A stretch of DNA of 64,000 bases. It comes from Clostridia bacterium. GTDB taxonomy: Bacteria; Bacillota; Clostridia; Christensenellales; Aristaeellaceae. The stretch covers positions 62,001-126,000 of the forward strand of contig JAFUFB010000022.1 in the NCBI GenBank assembly GCA_017470145.1, read 5' to 3'. Within the stretch, counting starts at the first letter, position 1, and each line of letters opens with the position of its first letter. The notes below the pieces were generated by a model. The model had not been told where the DNA came from, ran no database searches, and worked only from the letters and a program-made list of their open reading frames with translations. Made by a program: the position numbers and the translations under genes. Below are positions 8,352 to 17,250 of this stretch, one piece after another.

Positions 8352-9467
8352 TCATAGCACGGCGGCGAGGCGCCAGTCTGGGGTCCAGCGGGTGAAGACT
8401 GCGGGGGAGCCGGGTTGGATTCGGCCGCAGCGGGGCTCGCCGATGGAGTTGGCGGGGGCGGAGGTGCACAGGGCGCAGGCCAGGGCGGGATCCAGGCCGA
8501 AGAGGTGGATCAGGTTTTCCAGGGCCCGGGGCATGGTGAGAACGGAGCCGGCCAGGGTGCCATCGGCCAGGCGGGCTTCACTGCCGCGGACGAAGACCTT
8601 CTGGCCCCCAAGGGCGTATTCCCCGTCCGGCAAGCCGGCGGCCTCCATGGCGTCCGTAATGGCGACAGCCTGGCGGCCCTTGCATAGGGCGATGAGGCGG
8701 ACGATGTCCCGATGGAGATGGACACCATCGCAGATCATTTCGCAATAGAGCCGGTCATCCGTCAGGGCGGCGCCGGGCACCCCGGGCTCCCGATGGTGCA
8801 GAGGGGTCTGGGCATTGAAGGTATGGGTCACATGGTCCGCGCCCCAATCCGCCGCCTGGTGCACCTGCTCCGCAGTGGCGGAGGTATGGCCGATGGAGAG
8901 ATGGACGCCGGCCTCCCTGGCCTGGCGGATAAAGGCTTCGCTGCCGGCCCGCTCCGGCGCCAGGGTCATGAGCCGGACGGCCTCCGGGTGATGATCCGTC
9001 ATAAAGAGGAAGCGATCCCAGTCCGGATCCTGGAAGAATTCCTTCCGCTGAGCGCCGGCCTTGCTTTCCTGCAGGAAGGGGGCTTCCATATGGGCCCCCA
9101 GCACCCGTGCGCCTTGAGCCTCCGGGGCTTGCATCACAGCGCGAATGCCGGCCACGGCCCGGCGGGTATCCTCCGGGGAGGCGCTCATGGTGGTGGGGCA
9201 GAAGGCGGCCACCCCCAGCTTCCGCAAGCCCAGGCTCATGGCCCGGACGGCGGCTTCCCCCTCCATGGCGTCGTGGCCCTGATAAGCATGGATATGCACA
9301 TCCACAAAGCCGGGCAGCAGGAAATCTCCCGCCAGGTCCAGGACCTCCTCCCCAGGGAGGGGAGACAGATCGGGGCCCACAGCGGTGATTTCGTCCCCCT
9401 CCGTGCGGAGGGCCCAATCGGGGTGGAAGGCTTCGCCATCAAATATATTTCCATGAATCAGCAGCAT
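8352..9467 (-). CDS. nagA: N-acetylglucosamine-6-phosphate deacetylase
   Basis: The enzyme removes the acetyl group from GlcNAc-6-phosphate in amino-sugar catabolism and cell-wall recycling in the cytoplasm. The 371 residues show the amidohydrolase barrel: a metal-site VHIHAYQGHDAMEGE block, FCPTTMSASPEDT, GAHMEAPFL, SIGHTSATAEQ, HTFNAQTPLHHREPG and CEMICDGVHLH. The length is normal. It stands alone on the minus strand with its own promoter (9503-9531) and diverges from the GH4 gene, suggesting a shared sugar-use region. No nagB or PTS gene is next to it. Confidence 0.93.
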   Translation of the reverse strand: MLLIHGNIFDGEAFHPDWALRTEGDEITAVGPDLSPLPGEEVLDLAGDFLLPGFVDVHIHAYQGHDAMEGEAAVRAMSLGLRKLGVAAFCPTTMSASPEDTRRAVAGIRAVMQAPEAQGARVLGAHMEAPFLQESKAGAQRKEFFQDPDWDRFLFMTDHHPEAVRLMTLAPERAGSEAFIRQAREAGVHLSIGHTSATAEQVHQAADWGADHVTHTFNAQTPLHHREPGVPGAALTDDRLYCEMICDGVHLHRDIVRLIALCKGRQAVAITDAMEAAGLPDGEYALGGQKVFVRGSEARLADGTLAGSVLTMPRALENLIHLFGLDPALACALCTSAPANSIGEPRCGRIQPGSPAVFTRWTPDWRLAAVL

Positions 9468-9502
9468 GGTTTTCGACTCCTTTCGAAACTCGGGATGTCC
9501 CT

Positions 9503-9531
9503 ATTTTACCCCGGGGAGAAGTTTTTTTCAA
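9503..9531 (-). promoter_or_regulatory. Promoter of nagA
   Basis: Read on the minus strand, TTGAAA and TAAAAT are separated by 17 bp and placed 36 bp upstream of the nagA start. A CCCCGGGG palindrome lies in the spacer. Confidence 0.7.
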
Positions 9532-9548
9532 TGCGATTTCCAGGCGTA

Positions 9549-9577
9549 TTGAACAAGGGGAAACAAAGTGGTATACT
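9549..9577 (+). promoter_or_regulatory. Promoter of the GH4 glycosidase gene
   Basis: TTGAAC and TATACT with a 17-bp spacer, about 57 bp upstream of the start at 9634. It is divergent from the nagA promoter, and the two sit only about 20 bp apart. Confidence 0.75.
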
Positions 9578-9633
9578 CTCCGCGAAAAATGCAAATTCCG
9601 CCGGGGAAGCCGGCGAAACGGAGGAAAGTAAGC

Positions 9634-11031
9634 ATGAGCACAGCGAAGAACCCGAAGGCCCAGGAGCTGAAGGTGGCCTACATTGGCGGAGGATCCCGGG
9701 GATGGGCCTGGGGCTTCATGATGGACCTGGCCATGGACGCGGACATGTGCGGCACCGTGCGGCTGTACGACATCGATCGCCCGGCGGCGGAGCGGAACAA
9801 GATTATTGGCAACAAGATCAGCGCCCATCCGGACGCGGCTTCTCGGTGGGAATATGAGGTCAGCGATTCCCTGAAGGATGCGCTGACGGGGGCGGATTTC
9901 GTGGTGATTTCCATCCTGCCTGCCACCTTCGAGGAGATGCGGAGCGACGTGCATCTGCCGGAGCGGGTCGGGGTTTATCAGCCCGTGGGCGACACGGTGG
10001 GCGCCGGCGGATTCATGCGGGCCATGCGGACCATTCCCATGTATGTTACCATCGCGGAGGCCATTCGGGACTACGCGCCGGACGCCTGGGTCATCAACTA
10101 CACCAACCCCATGTCCCTCTGCGTGCGGACGCTGTACGAGGTTTATCCGAACATCAAGGCCTTCGGATGCTGCCACGAGGTTTTCGGTACCCAGAAGCTG
10201 CTCTGCTCCATGCTGGAGACGGAGGAGGGCATTCCCGGGGTCAAGCGGCAGGATCTGTACACCACCGTGACGGGTATTAACCATTTCACCTGGCTGACCC
10301 GGGCCAGCTATCAGGGCATCGACCTGATGCCCCTGTACGCCAAATTCGCGGACAAATATTTCGAAACGGGATACGACGAGGGCGGAGACAACAACTGGAT
10401 GAACTCCAGCTTCAGCTGCGCCCAGCGGGTGAAGTTCGACCTGTTCCGCCGCTACGGCGCCATCGCTGCGGCGGGGGATCGGCACCTGGCGGAGTTCACC
10501 GCCCCCTGGTACACCTCCAGCCCGGAGGCTGTACGGGAGTGGAAGTTCGGCCTGACGACGGTGGACTGGCGGGTGGAGGACCTGCACCATCGGTTGGAGC
10601 GGTCCGACAACCTGATCAGCGGCAAGGAGGAGCTGCAGCTGAAGCCCTCCGGCGAGGAAGGGCACCTGCTGCTGAAGGCGGTGCTGGGCTTGGGAGATCT
10701 CGTTTCCAACGTCAACATCCCCAACCGGGGCCAGATTCCGAACCTGCCCCTGGGCTCCGTGGTGGAGACCAACGCCCTGTTCGGCCGGGATCGGATCGAG
10801 CCCGTGTTCGCGGGGAACATGCCCTCCAACATCCTGCCCCTGGTGGCCCGTCATATCTATAACCAGGAGAACACCCTGATCGCTGCCCTGCACTGCGACC
10901 GGAAGCTGGGCTTCTCCACCTTCATGAACGACCCGCAGCTGGCCTCCGTTTCCATGGCGGACGGGCAGAAGCTGTTCGACGACATGCTGGAGAACCAGCG
11001 GGCCTACCTGCCGAAGGAATGGTTCAAGTAA
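9634..11031 (+). CDS. GH4 family alpha-glucosidase/alpha-galactosidase-like glycosidase
   Basis: The ATG at 9634 follows GGAGGAAAG and gives a 465-residue product; an open extension upstream is not used. GH4 enzymes are NAD+- and metal-dependent glycosidases acting in the cytoplasm by an oxidation-elimination route. Visible features are the N-terminal Rossmann motif (VAYIGGGSRGW), VRLYDIDRPAAER, INYTNPMSLCVRTL, the metal-site GCCHEVFGTQ and the TGINHFTW block. The exact sugar cannot be read from the sequence; the CHEVFG form is common in the alpha-glucosidase/alpha-galactosidase branch. It has its own promoter and sits beside nagA. Confidence 0.88.
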   Translation: MSTAKNPKAQELKVAYIGGGSRGWAWGFMMDLAMDADMCGTVRLYDIDRPAAERNKIIGNKISAHPDAASRWEYEVSDSLKDALTGADFVVISILPATFEEMRSDVHLPERVGVYQPVGDTVGAGGFMRAMRTIPMYVTIAEAIRDYAPDAWVINYTNPMSLCVRTLYEVYPNIKAFGCCHEVFGTQKLLCSMLETEEGIPGVKRQDLYTTVTGINHFTWLTRASYQGIDLMPLYAKFADKYFETGYDEGGDNNWMNSSFSCAQRVKFDLFRRYGAIAAAGDRHLAEFTAPWYTSSPEAVREWKFGLTTVDWRVEDLHHRLERSDNLISGKEELQLKPSGEEGHLLLKAVLGLGDLVSNVNIPNRGQIPNLPLGSVVETNALFGRDRIEPVFAGNMPSNILPLVARHIYNQENTLIAALHCDRKLGFSTFMNDPQLASVSMADGQKLFDDMLENQRAYLPKEWFK

Positions 11032-11184
11032 AAAACAATTTCGGAAAATACCCAGCCGGGGGAGGACGCGCGCCCTTCCCTGGCTGATTTTCGTTCCGCA
11101 AGGCGGAAAATGGGCTTCTAGTGGGAAAAGAGAAGAGATTTTTCACTAATTCCGGGCTGAAGGTGGGGCAAAGATGGGTGAGTT

Positions 11185-11213
11185 TTGCCTTTTTTGCCCA
11201 AATGTGGTAAGAT
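11185..11213 (+). promoter_or_regulatory. Promoter of the 11237 gene
   Basis: TTGCCT and TAAGAT with a 17-bp spacer, 23 bp before the ATG at 11237. The rest of the 205-bp gap (11032-11236) holds a GC-rich imperfect inverted repeat near 11053-11085 (CAGCCGGGGGAGG against CCTTCCCTGGCTG), possibly the end of the GH4 transcript. Confidence 0.6.
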
Positions 11214-11236
11214 AAGGGCCGGAGGAGGCGAGAAAC

Positions 11237-11722
11237 ATGTATCGCAGATATTCTCAGGTCAACGAAGTGACGGTGCCGGTTTCCCAGACGCGGCGGAACC
11301 GGGTCAAGAATATTACCATTTTGGTGCTGCTGGCGGCGGTGATCACCATGACGGCAATCGCCCTGCCCGCGGTGCAGAGCCGGTCCAGCGCCCGGGGGTT
11401 GATCATTCAGCGGATGCAGAACGAGGTTGGCACCGCCGTGCGGCTGACCACGTCCCTGAGCCGGAATGCCGGGGCCAGCTCCGCGTCCATCCTGGCGCAG
11501 ATTCGCAGCAATATTTATGCCATCGCGGCGGCCAACGAGCTGAGTATCGGCATGGAGGGGGCCAAGGGGCGGCTGCTGCCGGAGGAGGATCTGACGGCGC
11601 TGCAGAGCTCCATTGATAACTATTTGGCGTTTTTGACCACGGGGATGGATACGGGGGAGTATCAGACGAACCTGCAAAACACCCTGGACGCCCTGCAAAT
11701 TCGGATTAACAATTTGGAATAA
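11237..11722 (+). CDS. Single-pass membrane protein of unknown function
   Basis: I do not recognise this 161-residue protein. A basic N-terminal stretch (residues 19-25) precedes one membrane segment at about residues 26-45 (ITILVLLAAVITMTAIALPA). The outside part is helical and Ser/Ala-rich, with LTTSLSRNAGASSASILAQI and a final NTLQNTLDALQIRINNLE-like amphipathic helix. It is probably anchored with a long extracytoplasmic helical domain. The ribosome site is GGAGGAGGCG. It lies upstream of uvrC, separated by a short hairpin (about 11729-11756). Confidence 0.7.
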   Translation: MYRRYSQVNEVTVPVSQTRRNRVKNITILVLLAAVITMTAIALPAVQSRSSARGLIIQRMQNEVGTAVRLTTSLSRNAGASSASILAQIRSNIYAIAAANELSIGMEGAKGRLLPEEDLTALQSSIDNYLAFLTTGMDTGEYQTNLQNTLDALQIRINNLE

Positions 11723-11801
11723 GAGGAGATGTTTGGGCTCAAGAGCCCCGGAGGGAAACATCCCTTCGCATGACTAAACATATTCATTAAAGGAGCAAAA
11801 G

Positions 11802-13664
11802 TTGATCAACTGGGGGGAAAAGTTGGAGGAGAAGATCCGGATGCTGCCGGATTCTCCGGGCTGCTACCTGATGAAGGATCAGGAGGGGACCATTATCTAC
11901 GTGGGAAAGGCTGTGAACCTGAAGAACCGGGTTCGCAGCTATTTTCGCGATACGGCCCATACGCCGAAGGTAGCGGCCATGATCAGCCACATCGACGATT
12001 TCGAGATTCTGCTGTGTGAGACGAATCTGGAGGCGCTGATCCTGGAATGCAATCTGATCAAGCGGCACAAGCCCTACTACAACATCCTGCTGAAGGATGA
12101 CAAGCACTATCCCTACCTCAAAGTGAATTTAAAGGAGCCCTTCCCTCGGCTGGAGATTACCCGGCGGATGGAGAAGGACGGGGCGAAATACTTCGGGCCC
12201 TACATCGGCGCCAGCGCGGTGAAGCAGGTGATCGAAGCGGTGCGGGGCGTTTTTCCCCTGCGGACCTGCCGGCAGAGCCTGCCCCTGAAGACCCCGAAGC
12301 GCCCCTGCGTCAATTACGACATCCACAAATGCATGGCCCCCTGCGCAGGCAAGTGCACCGAGGCGGAGTACGGCCAGATGATGGAGGGCGTGATCCACTT
12401 CCTGGAGGGGGATTATAAGCCGGTGGTGGACCAGCTGAAGGAGGAGATGGGCGCCGCGGCGGCGGCCATGCGATACGAGCGGGCGGCCCAGATTCGGGAC
12501 AAGATTCGGGACGTGGAGGGCCTGATGGAGCGGCAGATCGCCCTGCGGACCGACGGCAGCGAACAGGATCTGATCGCCCTGGCTCAGGACGGACTGGACG
12601 CCATGGTGCAGATATTGTACGTCCGAGGTGGGCGGATGATCGGCGGGGACCATTTCCTGCTGCCCCGGGAGGGGGGCGAGGAGCCGGGAGAGGTCATCGC
12701 CGGCTTCATGACCCAATACTATGAAGAAAGCGCGCTGATTCCCCGGAACATCCTGTGCCAGACCCTGCCGGAGGGCATGGCGGAGCAGATGGAGGGCTGG
12801 TTGCGGGAGAAAAAGGGCGGTGCGGTGACGCTGAAGATTCCCCAGCGGGGGGAGAAGCACGAGCTGGTGCTGCTGGCCGTCAAAAACGCGGAGGACGCCC
12901 TGAAGAAGCGGAACGCCCGGCGGACCATCCAGGAGGAGCGGACCATCGGTGCGGCCACGAATCTGGGTAAGATTCTGGGTATGGAGGTTTATCCCCGGCG
13001 CATCGAGGGCTACGACATCTCCAACACCCAGGGGCAGCAGAGCGTGGCGTCCATGGTGGTTTTCATCGACGGGGTGCCGGCGAAGAAGGAATATCGCCGC
13101 TTCCGCATCAAGACGGTGGAAGGGGCCAACGACTTCGCCTCCCTGAAGGAGGTGCTGGGCCGGCGATACGCCCACGCCCTGCAGGAGCAGGCGGAGGGGG
13201 TCGAAAACGGCAAGTTTACGGACCTGCCGGAGCTGATCCTCATCGACGGCGGCCCCCAGCAGCTGCGCTTCGCCAGGGAGGCGCTGCAGGAGCTGGGGAT
13301 TACACCCCCGGCCATGTTCGGCCTGGCGGAGAAGGAGGAGGAGATCTGGCTGCCCGGGGCGGAGGAGCCCATCCGGCTGGACCACCACACGCCGGAGCTG
13401 CAGCTGGTGCAACGGGTTCGGAATGAAGCCCACCGCTTCGGCATTATCCATCACCGGGTGCTGCGGGCCCGAGCCTTCACCCACAGCCAGCTGGAGGATA
13501 TCCCCGGCATTGGGCCGGAACGGCGGAAGGCGCTGCTGAAGCATTTTGGCAGCATCAAGAACATCCGGGAGGCCAGCGTGGAGGAGATCGCCGCCGTCAA
13601 GGGCATGAGCGCGAAAACCGCCGCAGCGGTGAAAGAAGGGCTTGCGCCCAAGGCGCAAAAATGA
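11802..13664 (+). CDS. uvrC: Excinuclease ABC subunit C
   Basis: UvrC makes the dual incision in nucleotide excision repair together with UvrA and UvrB. The start is TTG at 11802, chosen because AAAGGAGC sits 6-7 bases upstream and no ATG fits. The product has 620 residues: GIY-YIG nuclease domain (GCYLMKDQEGTIIYVGKA, residues about 20-40), a Cys-rich CVNYDIHKCMAPCAGKC region, UVR region (AAMRYERAAQIRDKI), the RNase H-like endonuclease domain (EGYDISNTQGQQSVASMVVF, LILIDGGPQQL) and C-terminal helix-hairpin-helix motifs (IPGIGPERRKALL, VKGMSAKTAAAV). The length is normal. Confidence 0.96.
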   Translation: MINWGEKLEEKIRMLPDSPGCYLMKDQEGTIIYVGKAVNLKNRVRSYFRDTAHTPKVAAMISHIDDFEILLCETNLEALILECNLIKRHKPYYNILLKDDKHYPYLKVNLKEPFPRLEITRRMEKDGAKYFGPYIGASAVKQVIEAVRGVFPLRTCRQSLPLKTPKRPCVNYDIHKCMAPCAGKCTEAEYGQMMEGVIHFLEGDYKPVVDQLKEEMGAAAAAMRYERAAQIRDKIRDVEGLMERQIALRTDGSEQDLIALAQDGLDAMVQILYVRGGRMIGGDHFLLPREGGEEPGEVIAGFMTQYYEESALIPRNILCQTLPEGMAEQMEGWLREKKGGAVTLKIPQRGEKHELVLLAVKNAEDALKKRNARRTIQEERTIGAATNLGKILGMEVYPRRIEGYDISNTQGQQSVASMVVFIDGVPAKKEYRRFRIKTVEGANDFASLKEVLGRRYAHALQEQAEGVENGKFTDLPELILIDGGPQQLRFAREALQELGITPPAMFGLAEKEEEIWLPGAEEPIRLDHHTPELQLVQRVRNEAHRFGIIHHRVLRARAFTHSQLEDIPGIGPERRKALLKHFGSIKNIREASVEEIAAVKGMSAKTAAAVKEGLAPKAQK

Positions 13665-13722
13665 GATAATACCCGTCGGGAAATTTCAGGCGCCCCGGGG
13701 CGCCGGGGCCAGGAGGAAGCGC

Positions 13723-14016
13723 ATGGCATCCAGTCTGTGGGTCAAGACCATTGTGAATCACCGGATCGATCGGCAATCCACGATCCCCTGCCTGCGGGAG
13801 GATCCTCGGGAGGCACTGCTGGAGGCCTGCCACGAGCTGGACCTGCCGGAGCCGGTCTGGCTGGACAAGAATTCCCGGGAATGGGAGGAATTCGGCATGA
13901 CCAGATTCCTGCCGGACGCCTTTTTCGAATCGGTGCCCTTCCAACGGCTGGAGATCGAGTACATCGATCCCGACGCGCCGAAGAAAAAGAGCAAGGATTA
14001 TCGGAATGAATTTTAA
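13723..14016 (+). CDS. Small conserved-looking protein of unknown function
   Basis: The 97-residue product starts at the ATG at 13723, directly after AGGAGGAAGC. It has no membrane segment or signal. Visible features are a Trp-rich middle (PVWLDKNSREWEEFGMTRF), an EYIDPDAPKKKSKDY tail and many acidic residues. It lies 58 bases after uvrC and 12 bases before pepV, so it is probably cotranscribed with pepV. I cannot assign a function. Confidence 0.7.
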   Translation: MASSLWVKTIVNHRIDRQSTIPCLREDPREALLEACHELDLPEPVWLDKNSREWEEFGMTRFLPDAFFESVPFQRLEIEYIDPDAPKKKSKDYRNEF

Positions 14017-14028
14017 GGGGGAGGCACC

Positions 14029-15393
14029 ATGGATAAGAGGATTGAGGAACTGATTGAAAGCTATCGGGAGGAATTCGTGGCCAAATTACAGGAATGGGTG
14101 CGGATTCCCTCCGTCAAGAGCGCGCCGGCGGAAGGCGCTCCCTTCGGCCCGGAGATTGGCTGCATGATGGATCTGGCTATGAAAACCGCCGAGGACATGG
14201 GCTTCGCGGTTCGGGCCTTCGACGGCTACGCCTGCGACGCTACCTTCGGGGAAGCCCCGGAGGTGCTGGGGGTGCTGGGCCACCTGGACGTGGTGCCGGT
14301 GGGGGATGGATGGATCAAGCCCCCCTTCGGCGCGGAAATCGAGGACGGGAAAATCTACGGTCGGGGTACCAATGACGACAAGGGCCCGACCCTGGCGGCT
14401 CTCTACGCCATGAAGGCGCTGAAGGAGGCGGGGATTCCCCTGCGGCGCAGCATCCGCCTCATCATGGGCGGGGACGAGGAATGCGACTGGGAATGCATGC
14501 ACTATTACGCGGAGCACGCCCAGATGCCGGAGATCGGCTTCAGCCCTGACGCCTCCTTCCCCCTGATCAACACGGAGAAGGGCATGCTGGGCTTCGAACT
14601 GCGGTTCCCGAAGAGTTCCGACGGGCTGCAGATTCTGGAAATGGCCACGGGAGAGCGGCCCAACGTCATCGCCGGGGAGAGCAAGGCCCTGGTGGCCGGC
14701 GGGGAGGACATCGTGAAGGCGGTGGCGGCCTATGCGGCGAAGACGGGGCTGGACTATCAGGCGGAAGCCACGGAGCGGGGCGTATGGATCACCGCCACGG
14801 GCATCTCCGGCCACAGCGCCTATCCGGAAGGGAAGCGCAGCGCCATCGGCATGATGCTGAAGCTGCTGAAGGAGCTGGGGGCCACCGGTGGCATCGCCAC
14901 CCTGGCGGAGACCGTGGGGCTGGAAAGCGACGGGAAGAGCCTGGGTTGCGCCTGCGAGGACGCGGTGTCCGGCGCCCTGACCAACAACATGGGCATCCTG
15001 CATCTGGAGGGAAATGAGTGGTACGCCACGCTGGATTTCCGCTGCCCCATCGAGGCGGATCAGGAACAGCTGAAGGCGGCCTGCCTGGCCCATCTGCCGG
15101 GCATCCAGGCCACGATTACCACCCAGAAGGCGCCCCACCATGTGCCGGCGGACAGCGAGCTGGTGACCAGCCTGCTGGCGGCCTACGAGGAGGAGAGCGG
15201 CCTGAAGGGCGAAGCCATGTCCACCGGCGGCGGTACCTATGCCAAGGTGCTGAAGCAGGGAGTGGCCTTCGGGGCGGTGTTTCCCGGGGAAGAGGAGCTG
15301 GCCCACCTGGCCAATGAATACGAGAGCATCGACAGCCTGATGCTGGCGATGAAGATCTATGCCAACGCCCTGATCAGATTGGCGGGGAAATAA
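14029..15393 (+). CDS. pepV: M20 family dipeptidase PepV
   Basis: This is a zinc dipeptidase of the PepV branch of the M20 family, releasing amino acids from dipeptides in the cytoplasm. The 454 residues show the first metal site GHLDVVPVG, the bridging region GRGTNDDKGP and the second site GGDEECDWECMHYY, followed by the lid domain (GISGHSAYPEG) and a C-terminal STGGGTYAK. The length fits the family. GGGGGAGG precedes the ATG. It follows a small unknown gene by 12 bases. Confidence 0.92.
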   Translation: MDKRIEELIESYREEFVAKLQEWVRIPSVKSAPAEGAPFGPEIGCMMDLAMKTAEDMGFAVRAFDGYACDATFGEAPEVLGVLGHLDVVPVGDGWIKPPFGAEIEDGKIYGRGTNDDKGPTLAALYAMKALKEAGIPLRRSIRLIMGGDEECDWECMHYYAEHAQMPEIGFSPDASFPLINTEKGMLGFELRFPKSSDGLQILEMATGERPNVIAGESKALVAGGEDIVKAVAAYAAKTGLDYQAEATERGVWITATGISGHSAYPEGKRSAIGMMLKLLKELGATGGIATLAETVGLESDGKSLGCACEDAVSGALTNNMGILHLEGNEWYATLDFRCPIEADQEQLKAACLAHLPGIQATITTQKAPHHVPADSELVTSLLAAYEEESGLKGEAMSTGGGTYAKVLKQGVAFGAVFPGEEELAHLANEYESIDSLMLAMKIYANALIRLAGK

Positions 15394-15478
15394 GGAAGAA
15401 TGATCGAAGCTCTTCCTACAGGGAGAGCATAATCAGATTGGTGTACAATAAGGACAAGACAGAGGAGTAAAGGATTCG

Positions 15479-17065
15479 ATGGTAACAGTCAGCAATGTAT
15501 CCCTGACCTTCGGCGGACAGAAGCTTTTTTCTGGAGCGGACCTGAAATTTCAGCCCGGCAACTGCTACGGCATCATCGGGGCCAACGGCGCGGGAAAATC
15601 CACCTTTTTAAAGATTCTCAGCGGGGAATTGGAGCCCACCACCGGGTCCGTATCCATCCCGGCCAATGAGCGGCTCAGCGCCCTGAAGCAGGACCAGTTT
15701 ATGTACGACGCTTACCCCGTGCTGGACACGGTCATCATGGGCAACCAGCGGCTGTACGACATCATGCAGGAGAAGGACGCCCTGTACGCCAAGCCGGACT
15801 TCAGCGAGGCGGACGGCGAAAAGGCCGCGGAGCTGGAGGGCGAATTCGCGGAGATGGACGGATGGAACGCGGAAAGCGACGCCGCCACCCTGCTGACGGG
15901 GCTGGGGGTGCCCACGGAGGAGCACACCATGATGATGTCCGAGCTGCAGGCGGGGGACAAATTCAAGGTGCTGCTGGCCCAAGCCCTGTTCGGCAACCCG
16001 GACATCCTGCTGCTGGATGAGCCCACCAACAACCTGGACAACCGGTCCGTGGCCTGGCTGGAGGATTTCCTGATGGAATTCCCCGGCACGCTGATCGTCG
16101 TTTCCCATGACCGGTGGTTCCTGAACAACATCTGCACCCACATCGTGGATATCGACTACAACCAGGTAAAGCTGTACGTAGGCAACTACGACTTCTGGTA
16201 CGAATCCAGCAAGATTATGCAGAGTCTGATGAACGACCAGAAGAAGCGCCGGGAGGACAAGATTAAGGAGCTGCAGGCCTTCATTCAGCGCTTCTCCAGC
16301 AACAAGAGCAAGGCTAAGCAGGCCACCAGCCGGCGGAAGCTGCTGGACCAGCTGACCATTGAGCAGATGCCCGCCTCCAGCCGCCGCTATCCCTACGTGG
16401 CCTTCACGCCGGACCGGGAGGCGGGAAAGGACATCCTGCAGGTATCCGGCCTGAACTACACCCAGGATGGTGTCCAGCTGCTGAAGGACGTCAGCTTCCT
16501 GGTGACCAAGGGGCAGAAGATTGCCCTGGTGGGCAATGAGCAGGCCCAGACTGCCCTGTTCCGCATCCTGGCGGAGGAGATCGCGCCGGACAGCGGTAAT
16601 GTGAAATGGGGCGTCACCATCTCCACCAGCTATTTCCCGAAGGACAACAGCGCCTTCTTCGACGGGTGCGAGCTGAACATGATGCAGTGGTTCGCCCAGT
16701 ATTCCCCGGAGCAGCTGGAAACCTACATGCGGGGATTCCTGGGGCGGATGCTCTTCAGCGGGGATGATGTGTATAAGCCCGTCAGCGTCCTTTCCGGCGG
16801 CGAACGGGTCCGCTGCATGCTGAGCCGGATGATGCTCAGCGGCGCCAATTTCCTGATGCTGGATCAGCCCACCAACCACCTGGACCTGGAGTCCATTACG
16901 GCGGTGAACAATGGGTTGATTAACTTCCCCGGCAATGTGATCTTCACCAGCCAGGACCATCAGTTCATTTCCACCGTGGCGGATCGGATTATTGAGATCC
17001 ATGACGATGGGACGATTTCGGATTATCTTTGCAACTACGAAGAGTATCTCGAAAAGACGAAGTGA
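15479..17065 (+). CDS. ABC-F family ATPase (YbiT/YkpA-like)
   Basis: The protein has two nucleotide-binding domains and no membrane part, as in ABC-F proteins, which act on ribosomes. The 528 residues hold an intact first Walker A (GANGAGKS, residues 34-41) and LLLDEPTNNLD; the inter-domain linker is basic (KKRREDKIKELQ, SSNKSKAKQATSRRK). In domain 2 the Walker A position reads GNEQAQTALF, lacking the GKS/T core, while LSGGERVR and LMLDQPTNHLD remain. In domain 1 the signature is degenerate (SELQAGDKFKV). The pattern suggests one canonical and one non-canonical site. The gene ends at a strong terminator. Confidence 0.9.
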   Translation: MVTVSNVSLTFGGQKLFSGADLKFQPGNCYGIIGANGAGKSTFLKILSGELEPTTGSVSIPANERLSALKQDQFMYDAYPVLDTVIMGNQRLYDIMQEKDALYAKPDFSEADGEKAAELEGEFAEMDGWNAESDAATLLTGLGVPTEEHTMMMSELQAGDKFKVLLAQALFGNPDILLLDEPTNNLDNRSVAWLEDFLMEFPGTLIVVSHDRWFLNNICTHIVDIDYNQVKLYVGNYDFWYESSKIMQSLMNDQKKRREDKIKELQAFIQRFSSNKSKAKQATSRRKLLDQLTIEQMPASSRRYPYVAFTPDREAGKDILQVSGLNYTQDGVQLLKDVSFLVTKGQKIALVGNEQAQTALFRILAEEIAPDSGNVKWGVTISTSYFPKDNSAFFDGCELNMMQWFAQYSPEQLETYMRGFLGRMLFSGDDVYKPVSVLSGGERVRCMLSRMMLSGANFLMLDQPTNHLDLESITAVNNGLINFPGNVIFTSQDHQFISTVADRIIEIHDDGTISDYLCNYEEYLEKTK

Positions 17066-17072
17066 GTTTTCT

Positions 17073-17100
17073 TCTTCCCCCCTTCGGGGGGGAGTTTTTT
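17073..17100 (+). terminator. Rho-independent terminator after the ABC-F gene
   Basis: A CCCCCC/GGGGGG stem with a TTCG-type loop is followed by a run of six T. Confidence 0.85.
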
Positions 17101-17109
17101 GCTCTTTTG

Positions 17110-17133
17110 TTCCTCCCCCATCTGGGGGAGGAA
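17110..17133. repeat. GC-rich intergenic hairpin (dispersed family)
   Basis: A perfect TTCCTCCCCC / GGGGGAGGAA stem with an ATCT loop, directly after the ABC-F terminator. It resembles hairpins at 22491, 45623, 50627 and 54447. Confidence 0.6.
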
Positions 17134-17146
17134 ATATTTATAGCTC

Positions 17147-17175
17147 TTGCATCCCAGAAGAAAATCCGCTATACT
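17147..17175 (+). promoter_or_regulatory. Promoter of queT
   Basis: TTGCAT and TATACT with a 17-bp spacer. The predicted transcript starts near 17182, just upstream of the riboswitch. Confidence 0.8.
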
Positions 17176-17196
17176 ACCGCCTGCGCGCAAGCGCGC

Positions 17197-17240
17197 GGTG
17201 AGTTCGAGACCTTCCTCACCTAAAACAAAACTAAAGGATG
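17197..17240 (+). promoter_or_regulatory. preQ1-I riboswitch before queT
   Basis: The stem GGTGAG (17197-17202) pairs with CTCACC (17215-17220) around a 12-base loop with a C-rich half. It is followed by an A-rich tail TAAAACAAAACTAAAGGA (17221-17238) that can dock into the stem as in class I preQ1 aptamers. The tail contains the ribosome site, so ligand binding would block translation. The downstream gene encodes a QueT-type transporter, which matches the known regulon. A GC-rich hairpin (CGCGC AA GCGCG, near 17183-17196) precedes it. Confidence 0.82.
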
Positions 17241-17250
17241 GGATGCAAAA

